Assembly: GCA_030141605.1 (NCBI GenBank)
Contig: JAQGDQ010000745.1
Coordinates: forward strand, 31,001-95,000
DNA: 64,000 nt
From: Tubiluchus corallicola
Lineage: Eukaryota; Priapulida; Priapulimorpha; Priapulimorphida; Tubiluchidae
Reading direction: 5' to 3'
Shown: positions 1 to 10,472 of the stretch, one piece after another
Layout of the letters: the number at the start of each line of letters is the position of its first letter
Position numbering within the stretch: the stretch's first letter is position 1
Translations under genes and position numbers: made by a program
The notes under the pieces: model-generated
Told to the model about the DNA's origin: nothing
The model's database searches: none
Seen by the model: the letters and a program-made list of their open reading frames with translations, nothing else

Positions 1-320
1 TTTGTGATGTCAGTGTGACGTAGAGCTCATTTTCGTGACATCACATCAGTGTCTTTTAGAAGTCTTTGTTTACGCAAAAGTGCAATTGCGCAGGGAAGAT
101 ACCTACAGTTGCACAAGTCGTGGTTAGTTTGTGAGGTAAGCGATAGCTGTGTTCGGTTGCCATTAATTAACTTTCCAAGGTAATTATTCAAATATTAGAA
201 ACAACTGCTAACTTTTATAAGCAATGAAATGTATATTTTAGATGGTAAATTAAAATGAGATTGACTCCCACTTTCCTTAAACATTTTAAGAGTAAAGAAT
301 TCAAGGACATAAATACATGT
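1..320. other. Left-edge non-coding stretch
   Basis: No coding exon recognised. Bases 1-60 hold CRE-like TGACG and GTGACATCAC motifs, and a good splice-donor match (GAG|GTAAGC) lies near 136. This could be a promoter and untranslated first exon of a plus-strand gene, or simply intronic sequence of the minus-strand CDK20 gene. I cannot separate these. Confidence 0.25.
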
Positions 321-323
321 GCT

Positions 324-433
324 GCCAGTCTATCAGAGGCATATTAACCAATAGGCTAACTAGGTCATAGCCTAGGGTGCCAGTCTATCAGAGGCATATT
401 AACCAATAGGCTAGCTAGGTCATAGCCTAGGGC
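324..433. repeat. 55-bp direct repeat, two copies
   Basis: The motif beginning GCCAGTCTATCAGAGGCATA occurs at 324 and again at 379, nearly identical. It ends in a CTAGG-rich segment. The second unit and its flank (to about 480) resemble the reverse complement of 49998-50095, so the unit belongs to a dispersed repeat. Confidence 0.8.
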
Positions 434-480
434 GCCAAAGTTTGAAGGCGTCACATGTTAAAAAAATTCTTATTCTCGAC
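365..480 (+). repeat. Dispersed repeat, inverted relative at 50.0 kb
   Basis: The segment with CCAATAGGCTAGCTAGG, CCTAGGGCGCCAAAGTTTG and TTCTTATTCTC matches the reverse complement of 49998-50095 in the same order. A fainter relative (CTAGGCAGTTGGAGGCGCCA) is near 63710. Probably the eroded end of a DNA transposon, family not identified. Confidence 0.5.
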
Positions 481-896
481 GGAAAAAGTGTATAGTTTCA
501 TATTTAGGTATAGGGCACATTTTATAACACACCACAGGCAGTTATTGAGCTCAGCTTTTATATAAGTGCCACATAATGAACAGGTGCAAGGTATTAGACA
601 ATAAGCAGTTGTGGAGCCTACTTGAATATAAGTCCTATGCAAATGCATGTAATTAATAATGTATTTAGGTTAGTAACACACTACAAGTAATTGTTTAATT
701 TGATGTTACATAAGCAACCATAAATTCACAATAGAGATGGGCGGGGCAGAACTACCAGCTTAGGGCATTGGTAAAGTCTTGATATGCCCCTGCAGTCTAC
801 TAGAGCTAATATTTTTCTCATTTTGTCACACAAAAATTAACAGAAGTTGGAAAACAAATTAATGATGCTCAAAAATAATTATAATTTCTATCATAC

Positions 897-971
897 CTCA
901 ATGCGTCGAGCTTTAAACACAACACCGTGTGCACCTTCGCCAATGCGACCCGAGATGCTGTATTGCTCCAT
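897..971 (-). CDS. CDK20: Cyclin-dependent kinase 20 (CCRK), first coding exon, partial
   Basis: Read on the minus strand, an ATG at 971 opens 25 codons ending at a GAG|GTATGA splice donor. The peptide starts MEQYSISGRIGEGAHGVVFK. It carries the kinase glycine loop (GxGxxGxV) and follows the N-terminus of vertebrate CDK20 (MDQYCILGRIGEGAHG) almost residue for residue, with the exon ending at the same point (after VE/IE, phase 0). CDK20 is a CDK-family Ser/Thr kinase tied to ciliary and cell-cycle control. The remaining exons, with the catalytic HRD and DFG motifs, would lie to the left; I do not find exon 2 within 1-890. The symbol rests on remembered similarity. Confidence 0.85.
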
Positions 972-1239
972 TAACCAAAACAAACGATGCTTAGTTGATA
1001 CACGCAACCAGAATGCACGTTATACAGAGGAAGAAGAGGCAGAGCGGGACGACACTGGAAGAGAGGGCAAAAAGATTTCTGTTATTGCACGGCAAGTTTA
1101 CAACTGCAAATAAACCTTTTCACAGTTTCAGTGATTGATGATGATCGTGAAAGGGTCAAAGGTTAAGTGTACCAGACAACACATTTGCGTACACTTGACA
1201 ATGCCTCGCAGCCCATGCTGCTATAATAGTAACAGTTTT

Positions 1240-1872
1240 AACAGCTACCTAGAACTTTGCCTAGTTCACTTTCTCTTGTAACAGCTAGCTAGAACCTTAC
1301 CTAGTTCATTTTTTCCTGTAATAGCTAGAACCTTACCTAGTTCATTTTTTCTTGTAACAGCTAGAACCTTACCTAGTTCATTTTTTCTTGTAAGAGCTAG
1401 CTAGAACCTTGCCTAGTTCATTTTTTCTTGCAACAGCTAGCTAGAACCTTACCTAGTTCATTTTTTCTTGTAAAAGCTAGCTAGAATCTTACCTAGTTCA
1501 CTTTTTCTTGTAACAGCTAGCTAGAACCTTACCTAGTTCATTTTTTCTTGTAACAGCCAGCTAGAACCTTACCTAGTTCATTTTTCCTTGTAACAGCTAG
1601 CTAGAACCTTACCTAGTTCATTTTTTCTTGTAACAGCTAGCTAGAACCTTACCTAGTTCATTTTTTCTTGTAAGAGCTAGCTAGAATCTTGCCTAGTTCA
1701 TTTTTCCTTGTAACAGCTAGCTAGAACCTTACCTAGTTCATTTTTTCTTGTAACAGCTAGCTAGAGCCTTACCTAGTTCATTTTTCCTTGTAACAGCTAG
1801 CTAGAACATTACCTAGTTCATTTTTTCTTGTAACAGCTAGCTAGAACATTACCTAGTTCATTTTTTCTTGTT
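1240..1872. repeat. Minisatellite, 40-bp unit, about 16 copies
   Basis: Head-to-tail array of a 40-bp unit containing AACAGCTAGCTAGAACCTTA then CCTAGTTCATTTTTTCTTGT. Units vary by point changes (AGAGCTAG, AAAGCTAG, AGAATCTT) and two lack one CTAG. It lies about 270 bp 5' of the CDK20 start on the minus strand. CTAG palindromes are frequent within each unit. Confidence 0.95.
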
Positions 1873-1984
1873 CCCAAGCAAAATCCTGCTAGCAAATCAC
1901 TTTAAGAACAGACTAATGAATAATTAAGTAAGGTCCACGTAAAACAACTGACGTTATTGGACTGACACTGCAGATGGCTTTGCT

Positions 1985-2260
1985 CTACCCACACATCACT
2001 TGACAATTGCAGTTAAGATGCATTGCTGTAGCACACTTAACCTTTGACCTTTGCACAACTGCGAGTGCACACAACAAAACTGTGAAAATGCTTATTAATA
2101 CTTCTCTGACTTGAATAACATATCCGTTTACAAGATTTTCGAAACAAAATGGTACACAAATGTATGAGAGTAACACGAAGACTGTTACTACAAAGACCAA
2201 AATAAGTTTAAAAAGTTCTAGCTGTAAAAATTCTGCTTTAAAACTGACAAGTCTGGCCAT
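1985..2260 (-). CDS. Possible small membrane protein or exon, unidentified
   Basis: A 91-codon frame with a real ATG in good context (AAAATGG) at 2260. Residues 15-32 are strongly hydrophobic (LELFKLILVFVVTVFVLL), a plausible membrane segment, and residues 54-70 are a second hydrophobic stretch. A possible donor (AAAG|GTTAAG) lies inside the frame, so it may be an exon rather than a whole gene. No family is recognised. AT-rich DNA often encodes Leu/Phe/Val runs by chance, hence the low score. Confidence 0.2.
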   Translation of the reverse strand: MARLVSFKAEFLQLELFKLILVFVVTVFVLLSYICVPFCFENLVNGYVIQVREVLISIFTVLLCALAVVQRSKVKCATAMHLNCNCQVMCG

Positions 2261-2289
2261 TTTTACTCAAATAGTAAATATGATGTAAG

Positions 2290-2505
2290 TAAGTAAGTAA
2301 GTATCCTTATTTATCACCTTTTTTACAAGAAAAACACAGAGCATGAAATGATAATATGATACAAAGTGGCAAGATTATTAAATGAATAAATTATCTGAGT
2401 CAATGATGTGTGAGGTGAATCAATCAATGAGGTGAATCTGAGTCAATAAGTGATTGGTGAAAGGGTGGCAAAAAACTAAAAGTTACCAAAGTCAACCACC
2501 CTGTA
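2290..2505 (+). repeat. Dispersed retroelement-like repeat, copy 1
   Basis: Begins with a (GTAA)n run and TCCTTATTTATC and ends with GAAAGGGTGGCAAAAAACTA then GTCAACCACCCT. The same ending is seen at 3548-3690, at 28740-29010 (inverted) and at 56755-56880. A T-rich start with a shared conserved end suggests a non-LTR or SINE-like family; no coding part is visible. Confidence 0.55.
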
Positions 2506-3540
2506 AGTAATGTTGCTATTAGTAATATGCGCAATTATCTTGACGAAGATTTCAGAATAAGGTGTGTAAAACTATTGAGATTAAGTTTAAATTTGAACAT
2601 AAATATCATGGACATAAAGGCATAATAAATACATATAATGTTGTTATTCTAAGCAATGTGTAGATTAAACGCAGACAGAATTGCCTTACCTCTTAACTTT
2701 CATTTACATGTTACTTTTGTTAGTTCGTTTCCAATAAGGCATCTAGATAGTCATGAGGCCACTATCTGCTGTAAAATTACATTATAATGAATAGTACGAA
2801 TGGCTACATACATATATGTTGTATATACGATGAAAGTACAAACTTGCGCATTTGAAAAACGAAGAATATTTTCACCACCACAAGCTCATTTCACAAAATC
2901 ACGGTCACTTGGTCGCCATATTATACTGTAGTAATGTACGAAGCACGTGCACCTGGCAACGCTAGCAAGGGGTGATCAATAACAGACACCAATCAATATC
3001 AAAAGCAGAACAGGAACACCTGAACTTTTTTCAGCATAGCAGGCGAGTCTGTTAAAAATGTTATCCTAAACATGGCGTGCGAGTCACGACCAATTTTATT
3101 CAATTTCAATTTATTTATCTCTTTATAGCGTTACAATAAAACATGATTAATAAAAGAATCTCTAATAAGTTTTGAAAAATGGTTAAAATGATTAGATAGA
3201 TCTAGAACTAGAGAAAGGATAGCAAAGAGACTATAAAGTCACCTAGTCTGCTATCCTTTACCAAATATAGATAAAAAGATTTTTTAGACACTGGTGGGCA
3301 TTAATGTTATCAGTCTAATTCAGGAAACAATAGTAATTTTTAAAATTAGGACATTTGCTATATAATCCAGAGAAAAGAGTATACATGTAGTTTAATTAGC
3401 GGGCAACAAAATAAGGTCAATCTTGATTAAACTAAAAACTCAGACCATAAACTAACAACTGCAAACCATAGTAACTGCTTCTTTTAAGTAAAAAAACAAA
3501 GTTATCTTTTAAAATTGTGAAAAGCTTATTTGTTGACGGG
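2506..3540. other. Non-coding stretch, no gene seen
   Basis: AT-rich sequence without a recognisable exon on either strand. The only slightly GC-richer patch (2930-2975) contains CACGTG-like and CTAGC motifs and could be a promoter, but no coding exon can be attached to it. Confidence 0.3.
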
Positions 3541-3547
3541 TCAATGG

Positions 3548-3690
3548 TAATGGTAATTTTATTTTTTTCCATAAATTTACAATGATTTGACAATAAAATA
3601 CACAAAAATACAAACGAATATGGGAGAAAGGGTGGCGAAAAACCAAAGGTTATCGAGTCAACCACCTTTCTCAAAGACTGTAAACAAAAA
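3548..3690 (+). repeat. Dispersed retroelement-like repeat, copy 2
   Basis: Contains GAAAGGGTGGCGAAAAACCA followed by GGTTATCGAGTCAACCACCT, the conserved end shared with 2290-2505, 28740-29010 and 56755-56880. It is preceded by a TTTATTTTTTTCC tract. Confidence 0.55.
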
Positions 3691-4009
3691 GATGCTAATG
3701 ACAGCAGAACACAACAATTAAAAAATACATAAACGTAAAAAAATACAAAAAAAAACAAAAACACAACAACAGCAAAAAACAAAAACCAAAAACATGACAA
3801 ATTTATGAACTACTAAGCAACTCATTGAAAATACCTCACAATTGTTTGCAGGTCAATGCAGTGGCAAATTCACCTTAATGAAAAACTGGTGAAAAAACAG
3901 AATGAGTTTTTTGCCATCTGAACCAGGCTTTAAACACTGGAAAGAGAAGGTAAAAGAAGGACACATGAACACAAGGCTTTACAGAAGCTGTTCCATCAAA
4001 GTTTTAATA

Positions 4010-4160
4010 TTAATTTGAAACTTGATTTTTTATCTTAAAACTTGGTTAATTTAGTACAACATGCTGAATACCTTACAGTAGCACTTTATTTAAATTTTGG
4101 CTTTCACATTACTCCGTGATTTCATCAGTAGTTGGCTCACCTGCTGTTAATTAGCTTTTT
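4010..4160 (+). repeat. Dispersed repeat shared with 30215-30420
   Basis: Matching blocks in the same order: TTTATCTTAAAACTTGG, TTTAGTACAACA, a GTAGCA...TTTTGGCTTT segment, then GTGATTTCATCAGTAGTTGG before an ACACC/TGTTAATTA end. The 30-kb copy has the corresponding CATCTTAAAACTTGCC, TAGTACAACAC and TGATGTCATTAATAGGTTGG. Confidence 0.5.
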
Positions 4161-4214
4161 AACCTATTATTATCAAAATCATTATTACATTATCACTTTT
4201 ACATAAAAAACTAG

Positions 4215-4326
4215 TTAAAATCATGCCAAAATGATGACAGCAGCAGCTAATCTTTAAAAGTTAAAGTTAAAATCATGCCAGCCATTTAGACTAGCTGCTG
4301 CTGTCATCATTTTGGCATGATTTTAA
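4215..4326. repeat. 35-bp inverted repeat (hairpin)
   Basis: Arm 4215-4249 contains ATCATGCCAAAATGATGACA then GCAGCAGCTA. Arm 4292-4326 is its near-exact reverse complement (TAGCTGCTGCTGTCATCATT then TTGGCATGAT). The 42-bp loop holds an extra direct copy of AAAATCATGCCA. Confidence 0.9.
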
Positions 4327-4843
4327 GTTTTAACTTTTTACGTAAGTTTCAATAAGTTGCGTTGTTGTTTTTAACTATAAATGTTTTTATGTGCCCACAA
4401 AATTTTTTTGTATATGATTATAAAAATCTCTTGTATTTGAAGAAACTCCAGATATCTGAACTAAATCAGAGCAGAATGTTTTTCCTGATTGTAGTAAAGC
4501 CCAGTGTAAACAATTTTGTACTAAAGTCTGCGTTTTGACTCATCCGCCAGAAGTATTATTAATTTTTAATACGTCCAACAAAATTAGGAAACTAAGAAAT
4601 TCTACGGTTTGGCGAATAAGTTTCAATAAGCGTTAGATGCGCGATGAAACTCAAGCGAATAATAATTTTCTTGCATGAGCTTTTCTTTGAAGTTGTTTTG
4701 CACAAAGAACAAGTAACTCTTTGAATATGGATGCAAATGTGTTAAATAAATGAATTATCTTTCACTGTAAGCTGCCACCTTTGTCTTATCCCATCCTGAT
4801 TGCTGATTGGCTATTGTGCTGTGATTGTTTCAAGCAGTAGGAT

Positions 4844-5053
4844 ATCATCATCATCATCATCATCATCATCCAATGAATCACACGTCCAGGGACATAATTC
4901 TGCTCACCTCCCTATGCCAGATTATCATCATGATCCAATGAATCACACGTCCAGGGACATAATTCTGCTCACCTCCCTATGCCAGATCATCATCATCATC
5001 ATCCAATGAATCACACGTCCAGTGACATGATTCTGCTCACCTCCCTATGCCAG
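4844..5053. repeat. (ATC)n plus 66/67-bp tandem unit, three copies
   Basis: A nine-unit ATC run is followed by three copies of a unit starting CCAATGAATCACACGTCCAG (4870, 4936, 5003) and ending CCTCCCTATGCCAG. Each unit is separated by a shorter ATC run. The reading frame across it is an accident of the repeat. Confidence 0.9.
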
Positions 5054-5149
5054 GACTCCCTGCTTGCCGCAATGCCGCAAGTGGATTTATTTCTAAGGAT
5101 CAATGCTGAAGTATTTAAATCTTTCTGTGCAAACAAATGTTAACATTTG

Positions 5150-5385
5150 TCCTCCTGCAGGTTTTTTAGCTGGTTCAATGGCTTGTTGAAGAGCTATCTT
5201 CACTGGAACATCATCAGGTAGTCTCTAAGCATATGCCCAATCCATCTTAAACGGCGTCTTTTTATTTTTCTTGCCCAAGGTTCTTCTTTTATTTTTTCAT
5301 ATAGATCTTTGTATGAAATTTTCCTTGGCCATCTAATACTCAAAATGTTTCTGTAATTTCGCCAGGATATTACCAACATACTGCA
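5150..5385 (-). pseudogene. LINE reverse-transcriptase C-terminal fragment, frameshifted
   Basis: Minus-strand translation gives RNILSIRWPRKISYKDLYEK, then KRRRLRWIGHMLR. This is the well-known post-RT segment of a non-LTR retrotransposon (pattern RWPxKIS...RRxRWIGHxLR). A single frameshift then restores LPDDVPVKIALQ and AIEPAKKPAG. The upstream part of the polymerase is not recognisable, so this is a dead 5'-truncated copy. Confidence 0.75.
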
Positions 5386-6115
5386 ACTTGAAATGTTTTG
5401 CGAAACGCACCGCTTCCCGTTTCTGCATGGATGCCAAAGATGTCCGCTATTGTTTTAGTTCTGATTTATTCATTCTAATTAACGTTTGAATCACTAATGG
5501 CAACTAGCCAAACCGACTACAGTGTGAATAAACAAAATTCTAGGTAATTTTAAGCTGGTTTTAACATTTATTATAATATTTCATTACAACAACAACGAAA
5601 ATGCTTGTAAGATAACAAGAAAGGTAACAACTGTTTACACACACAAGATGAGTTAGTTATCGAGTTCATAACATACGATTAAATAGACACGTTATTAGAC
5701 GTAATTCCGTACAACTTACACAAGTTAGACTATGCTCTAATTGATTGTCACAAGATTATTTTACTTGAATAGAATGACTAAAGGAAAGACCAAGTCTTCT
5801 AAGAAGTTAGGCTTATTTCAATGTTCGCATAAAATGTTAGAAGGATTTAGTAATAAAACTGTAATAAGTGCCTCGTGCAACTAGTAAAATCACTTTAAAG
5901 TCGCGATCAGTTCACGCTTGAACGCTTCCATTTTCAATGCCCATTCTTCTTTCAATGACGTCATTCGTCTTGAACAAAAGTAGCTCACTGTCAACCTTCA
6001 TCAAAAGTATAATAAGTTTTTACAAAAAAAATAGCTAATGTTGATAGCTGATTTTGAAATACTTTTGCATGAATATTAGGTACGCTGCAGAAATTCAGCT
6101 GTAGTAACTAAATTC
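5386..6115. other. Non-coding stretch, no gene seen
   Basis: AT-rich DNA with no recognisable exon, RNA gene or terminal-repeat element. Short runs such as GTTACAGG and AAGTAGC occur without pattern. Confidence 0.3.
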
Positions 6116-6596
6116 TATAGGTTTTACATGTCAAATGTAGACCTGCGTTAACTCAAATGTAGATTTAGGTAGTTCAAATGTGTCTTGGTAACTCAAACGT
6201 AGACTTAGGTAGTTCAAATGTGTTAACAATAGTTTTCAAGAAATCTTAAGCGTTTTTGGTAAGTCAAATGTGACATTGGAATCTCAAATGTGGATAGGTG
6301 TTAAAGTTTAAGGATGTTAAATTTAATCTTTTTTAATTTCAATTTAATAATTGCTCCTAAGTTAAAATAACAACATTATGGGCATACCAATAGATGCACT
6401 ATCTTTGGATTATCTTTTTCTAATTTGCACTTAAATAACTCAATTACTGATTTATTCAAAGTAATGCATCTACATTTGACTTACCTAAGTCACATTTGAG
6501 TTACCAAAACACATTCGAAATTCCTATGTCTACATTTGACTTACCTAAGTCACATTTGAACTTTCCTGTGTCAACATTTGACGTGTAAAACCTATA
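6116..6596. mobile_element. TIR element, 'ACATTTGA' family, copy 1
   Basis: Left end TATAGGTTTTACATGTCAAA, right end the reverse complement with one mismatch (GACGTGTAAAACCTATA). TA flanks both ends. Behind each terminus lie several degenerate 20-bp subunits alternating TCAAATGTAGAC and TCAAATGTGACTTAGGTAAG, so the terminal repeats are themselves tandem arrays. A 700-bp relative lies inverted at 62592-63292. No transposase. Confidence 0.8.
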
Positions 6597-7141
6597 TTGT
6601 ATCATTATAATATTATAATTAGAGCAACAATACAATACGAAACAAAATAAGACACTATTCGCAGTACAGGAGATGTTTTTATAACTTTTCTCATTTAGCT
6701 TGGTATCACTCACATGGATACAATTTACACCACACACAATAACAATAACCTATTTAAATATTTGCAGACTTACAATACTTTTTACAACAGTACTGTACAG
6801 CTGGAATGTTAATTAAAAATAACCTAACAAATATTAACTATAAGCTTTATACATAGCAAACCTTTACAGTTACTATCACACCATAAGAGCACACTCGTGC
6901 CTCGGTTTGCCGAACCTCGCTTTCACGGATATCGGAAGACTCGGACAAAATCTGGAACGCTAAGAAGTCCCGCATACTAAGGACAGTCCGCTGTTTTGCC
7001 AGCTGACCGTTAGCTAGCGGGCTGTCACTTTGCTTACATATTGTATCAGTGTAACCAAGCAACGTGTAACTACTGTACTTAGCACGCATGATTGCTCCTA
7101 CTATGTATATTATAGTACACACCAAAAAAGAGGTATAAATG

Positions 7142-7147
<6 letters not shown>

Positions 7148-7185
<38 letters not shown>
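7148..7185. repeat. (TA)n microsatellite
   Basis: Almost pure TA run just left of the foldback element at 7206. A second short TA run lies at 7405-7425 on its other side. Confidence 0.95.
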
Positions 7186-7197
<12 letters not shown>

Positions 7198-7205
7198 TAC
7201 ATATA

Positions 7206-7397
7206 CAGCCGACCCTCGTTAAACCGGACCCCATTAGCCCAGATATCGGATAAGACGGACGTCATCCGTGGTAAAGGAAATTGACCGATTTCAAAGTTCC
7301 GGCTCGGTCAGAAATCGGTCAGTTTCCTTTACCACGAATGACGTCCGTCTTATCCGATATCCGGGCTAAGAGGGTCCGGTTTAACGACGGTCGACTG
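7206..7397. mobile_element. Foldback pogo/Tigger-like MITE, 192 bp
   Basis: TA|CAGCCGACCCTCGTTAAACC at the left and GGTTTAACGACGGTCGACTG|TA at the right. The two halves, 7206-7298 and 7306-7397, are reverse complements along almost their full length, including GGATAAGACGGACGTCATCC. The CAG...CTCG termini and TA target duplication fit the pogo branch of Tc1/mariner. No coding capacity. Confidence 0.85.
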
Positions 7398-7399
7398 TA

Positions 7400-8168
7400 T
7401 CTATACATATATATATATATATACATATTTGAGTCAAATGCTGACAGTTTACTAGCGCCCATACTAGACATTCTAGAGCCCATACTAGACATTTTTGAGA
7501 CAATTGGGCGACTGATTCTACATTACTGTGAGTCTAATACACGGCACCTACTGTATTAGCTTAGTATCGATAAGCACAGACAATTGGTGAATTCGGACCG
7601 ACATCTCCCCGCTTCTGTCCAACAAACCGAGATATGAGCGTACTATCAAACAAGCTGATTTATTCTAATGATATGATGCTGCCGATCAGCATCCTATGTT
7701 TTCCTGCTCTCCCTATGTGATAAAGATGGTGAAAGATGCTAGAAATGATGCGAGAGAAACATCTGCAACACACAAAATTTGAAGCACTGAATGCCGGATG
7801 CTGCACTGTCAGAGCAAAAACGGCTGCAGAGTCATCTTTTCCACGGCGTTTTCCGTTCAAGTGCAGTAACTTTGACATCTGGAACTGCAGGTCAAATGGC
7901 TAAGTAATAAGAAACCAGAAACAAGTCTTTGCTTACAAATTGCTAGAAAACAGTCCAGGGGTTTGCAGTACAACCAAATTTTATAGCATCACAATCTTTT
8001 TGCATTGTTTTGTGGCGTGTCATAGCAACCAATCCCTCGCCTATTCCAGCGCACATGCATTAATGTACAAGTAACCCCTATGCAGCATTGTTAAACAACA
8101 TCGAAATCTCCATGGCTATAGAGCTATAGACGAGCTATAGAGCACGTGTAACTGCAATTTTTGCTCAT
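7400..8168. other. 3' flank of aftiphilin, no certain gene
   Basis: On the minus strand an AATAAA is present around 7659-7664, about 500 bp beyond the aftiphilin stop, and could serve its polyadenylation. A 72-codon minus-strand frame (7660-7878, ATG start, three Cys near its middle) is open but matches nothing I know. It might be an alternative terminal exon; I leave it uncalled. Confidence 0.3.
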
Positions 8169-10472
8169 TCATTGTTTAGCAATCACTAAATCAGTATCAC
8201 TGCTGCCACCTTTCAGTGGAAACATCAAAACTTTCGACTGCATAAAAGAAAGATCCGGTAACCGGTCCAGTATTTTTATGGCTTCGGTGCTTAAGTTGCT
8301 TCTGTCGCCTTTTTTCTCCCGCGGAACGGTTGACCGACTGCTCGCTAGTAACCTCGCTATCGGATGAGTAGGCGAACACGGCAACTGTTTAGTGGGAGAC
8401 TCCGACGAAGACGGGCTTGCTAGCTCCAATATGTCAGCATCCAGGTCACGTCCACTTGATCCACTGGAGCTCATCTTGTCCGCGAAGAAATCCAGATCCA
8501 ACAATGCAGATCCGCCGTCCGACAACGGATTTGTCAAACCGCTCGACACCCAATCAAATTCGGCTGCGGGGAGGTTTTCGGGAGACAGGTGGTGCTCCGC
8601 CTGAGCTGATTCGCCATTGGTTGTTGCAGGTTTGGCATCTGTATCCAGAACTTTGATTGGTTCTAACAAGCCGAGATGAGAGGCAAACACGGGCATCATT
8701 GGCTGCTTTTTTGATATAATATTCCTAGTATCGACGCCAAGAGATTTCATTAACAAGCGATTGTTTGTAGACTCGCTCCACTGATATGACAATGCTACTG
8801 TACCTTCAATGTCCTTCAAGCTGTCCCACACTGACGCACCTGCACTAAAATTGCTACTATCATCCTCAGAAGAACTGTCCTCAGGAGGTTTAGCTTCTTT
8901 TAACGTTGCCGGCAAAAGTATTAATGAGTTTCTCGGGTTAAGGTTCCCCGGTTCACTCGGGAAAGCACCGAGCACCAACCTCTGCAAATTCGACTCGGGA
9001 TCGCCTTGATCGGTTGTTCTTTCGTGATCCAACGGAGGAGGTAAATCGTGCCTCTGAGAATCGTTGTATTCGCTTGGCGTAATATTGCCAGCACTATCAA
9101 AATCAGCAAAACCGCAGTCGAATCTAGCCTCAACCGATGCAGCCTCCCAACCTACAGCAGCTGTTTCCCAACCTACTGTAGTCGTGCTCGCAGAAGAACC
9201 GCCGTCAACGGGAACAGCCGACGAGAAATCAGCAAAATCGTCATATTCGTCTAAAGGGTCTACAGATCCTGGAATGTCAGAAGACATTTCTTCGTCAGTT
9301 GCCATAACCGTGTTTGGTAGTGGCAGATCCAAGTCAGAAATGTCACTTACTTGAGCATCGGTAGGAGCAGCCGATGAGAAGTCTGCAAAGTCATCACCGT
9401 CTTTGTCGACGACTTGGTGAGTGGGAATGTCAACTTCCACCCCTTCTATCATAGAAGAAGCCAACGCCATAGATGAGGAATGAGAAAAATCGTCAGTTTC
9501 AATGTGAAAATCTGACGGCTTTACTAAGTCTAGATCCTCATTATAATGCTCTGGAACGGAGCTCAGTTTTGGTAGATCATACCCTGATGGGTCAGCTTCT
9601 GGATCAAATGATGGAGCAGAACCGAAACGGTCAAAATCGTTATCAGCATCGCCTTCAAGATGCACCTCGGTATTGGCGTCGTTGATAAGCTCATCAGTTT
9701 GTGTCTTGGAATTGTCCGAGTCAGAATACGAGACGACTGAAACATTTGGAGGAGGATGCTCATCACAATCACTAGCATCTATGTCAGTTTCTAGGTATGA
9801 GTGGATAGACTTCCACGTTTTATCTTCTATTGGACCATCAAGTAATTCGTCAGCGGGGTCAGCCCGAAATCTTTCTCTGGAACTAAGAACAGGTGAATTG
9901 TTATCTATTTCATTTTTATAACTCTGATCGGCCAGATCTGCTACCTTCGCATCTTGCCTTTGCTCTGTCAAATGGCGTTCAGACGAGTCGGAAACAATAT
10001 AAAGCCCAACTGGCTTACTCATGTGCTGAGCAGAACTCGCATCAGCCTCAATGGCAGAGCTCGTTTGATCAACTACTTTATCAGTAACTTTATCAAAAGT
10101 TTCAGAAATGTCATCATACTCGAGCCTGCCTGTATCTGTAGGCTGCTCAAACTCAACGGGAGTATCAGTGAACAGGGTTGGGTCAGAGAAATGACCAACA
10201 GACGTGTCAGCAACCTTTGACGGCGAGTACCCAGCAAATACCGTGTGATCTAATGGCGGCGGCGAAAAACCTTTCCAACTTTCCTCATCGGACTTATCAA
10301 AAGATTCCGAAAGGTCTTGGGTACAATGAGGAGTAGATTCCTCGCTTCTCGTATGACCTGCCCTTTGTTCTTCTACAAAAGAATGGTCGTACTCTTTTCC
10401 AGACTTCGAACCTTGTGCGTCTTCACATGTCTTGAACTCGGCAAAGTCTCCGAAGTCGTCGTCGTCATCCAT
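8169..10472 (-). CDS. AFTPH: Aftiphilin, single-exon, 767 aa
   Basis: Aftiphilin is an AP-1/clathrin accessory protein of trans-Golgi and endosomal trafficking. The protein opens [13 protein letters not shown], an acidic phenylalanine motif of the kind that binds the gamma-ear. It repeats DDFADFSS at about 361 and 411, has FADFDS at about 455, and a WxxF motif (ESWKGFS, about 64-70). A canonical clathrin box LLDLD is at 657-661. The conserved C-terminal clathrin-binding region is clear: [20 protein letters not shown] (548-567), LGLLEPIK (600-607) and [16 protein letters not shown] (737-752). The middle is Ser/Asp-rich and disordered. The ATG at 10472 sits in an ideal context (CACCATGG). The frame is unbroken. 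A short extra 3' exon cannot be excluded because a GT lies within the last 20 codons. Confidence 0.9.
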   Translation of the reverse strand: MDDDDDFGDFAEFKTCEDAQGSKSGKEYDHSFVEEQRAGHTRSEESTPHCTQDLSESFDKSDEESWKGFSPPPLDHTVFAGYSPSKVADTSVGHFSDPTLFTDTPVEFEQPTDTGRLEYDDISETFDKVTDKVVDQTSSAIEADASSAQHMSKPVGLYIVSDSSERHLTEQRQDAKVADLADQSYKNEIDNNSPVLSSRERFRADPADELLDGPIEDKTWKSIHSYLETDIDASDCDEHPPPNVSVVSYSDSDNSKTQTDELINDANTEVHLEGDADNDFDRFGSAPSFDPEADPSGYDLPKLSSVPEHYNEDLDLVKPSDFHIETDDFSHSSSMALASSMIEGVEVDIPTHQVVDKDGDDFADFSSAAPTDAQVSDISDLDLPLPNTVMATDEEMSSDIPGSVDPLDEYDDFADFSSAVPVDGGSSASTTTVGWETAAVGWEAASVEARFDCGFADFDSAGNITPSEYNDSQRHDLPPPLDHERTTDQGDPESNLQRLVLGAFPSEPGNLNPRNSLILLPATLKEAKPPEDSSSEDDSSNFSAGASVWDSLKDIEGTVALSYQWSESTNNRLLMKSLGVDTRNIISKKQPMMPVFASHLGLLEPIKVLDTDAKPATTNGESAQAEHHLSPENLPAAEFDWVSSGLTNPLSDGGSALLDLDFFADKMSSSGSSGRDLDADILELASPSSSESPTKQLPCSPTHPIARLLASSRSTVPREKKGDRSNLSTEAIKILDRLPDLSFMQSKVLMFPLKGGSSDTDLVIAKQ

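Noticed and set aside
3432-3800. 122-codon minus-strand frame rich in Phe/Val
   Set aside because: It spans an A/T-rich tract and a dispersed repeat end (GGGTGGCGAAAAACC), so the composition explains the hydrophobic run. No splice or start context.
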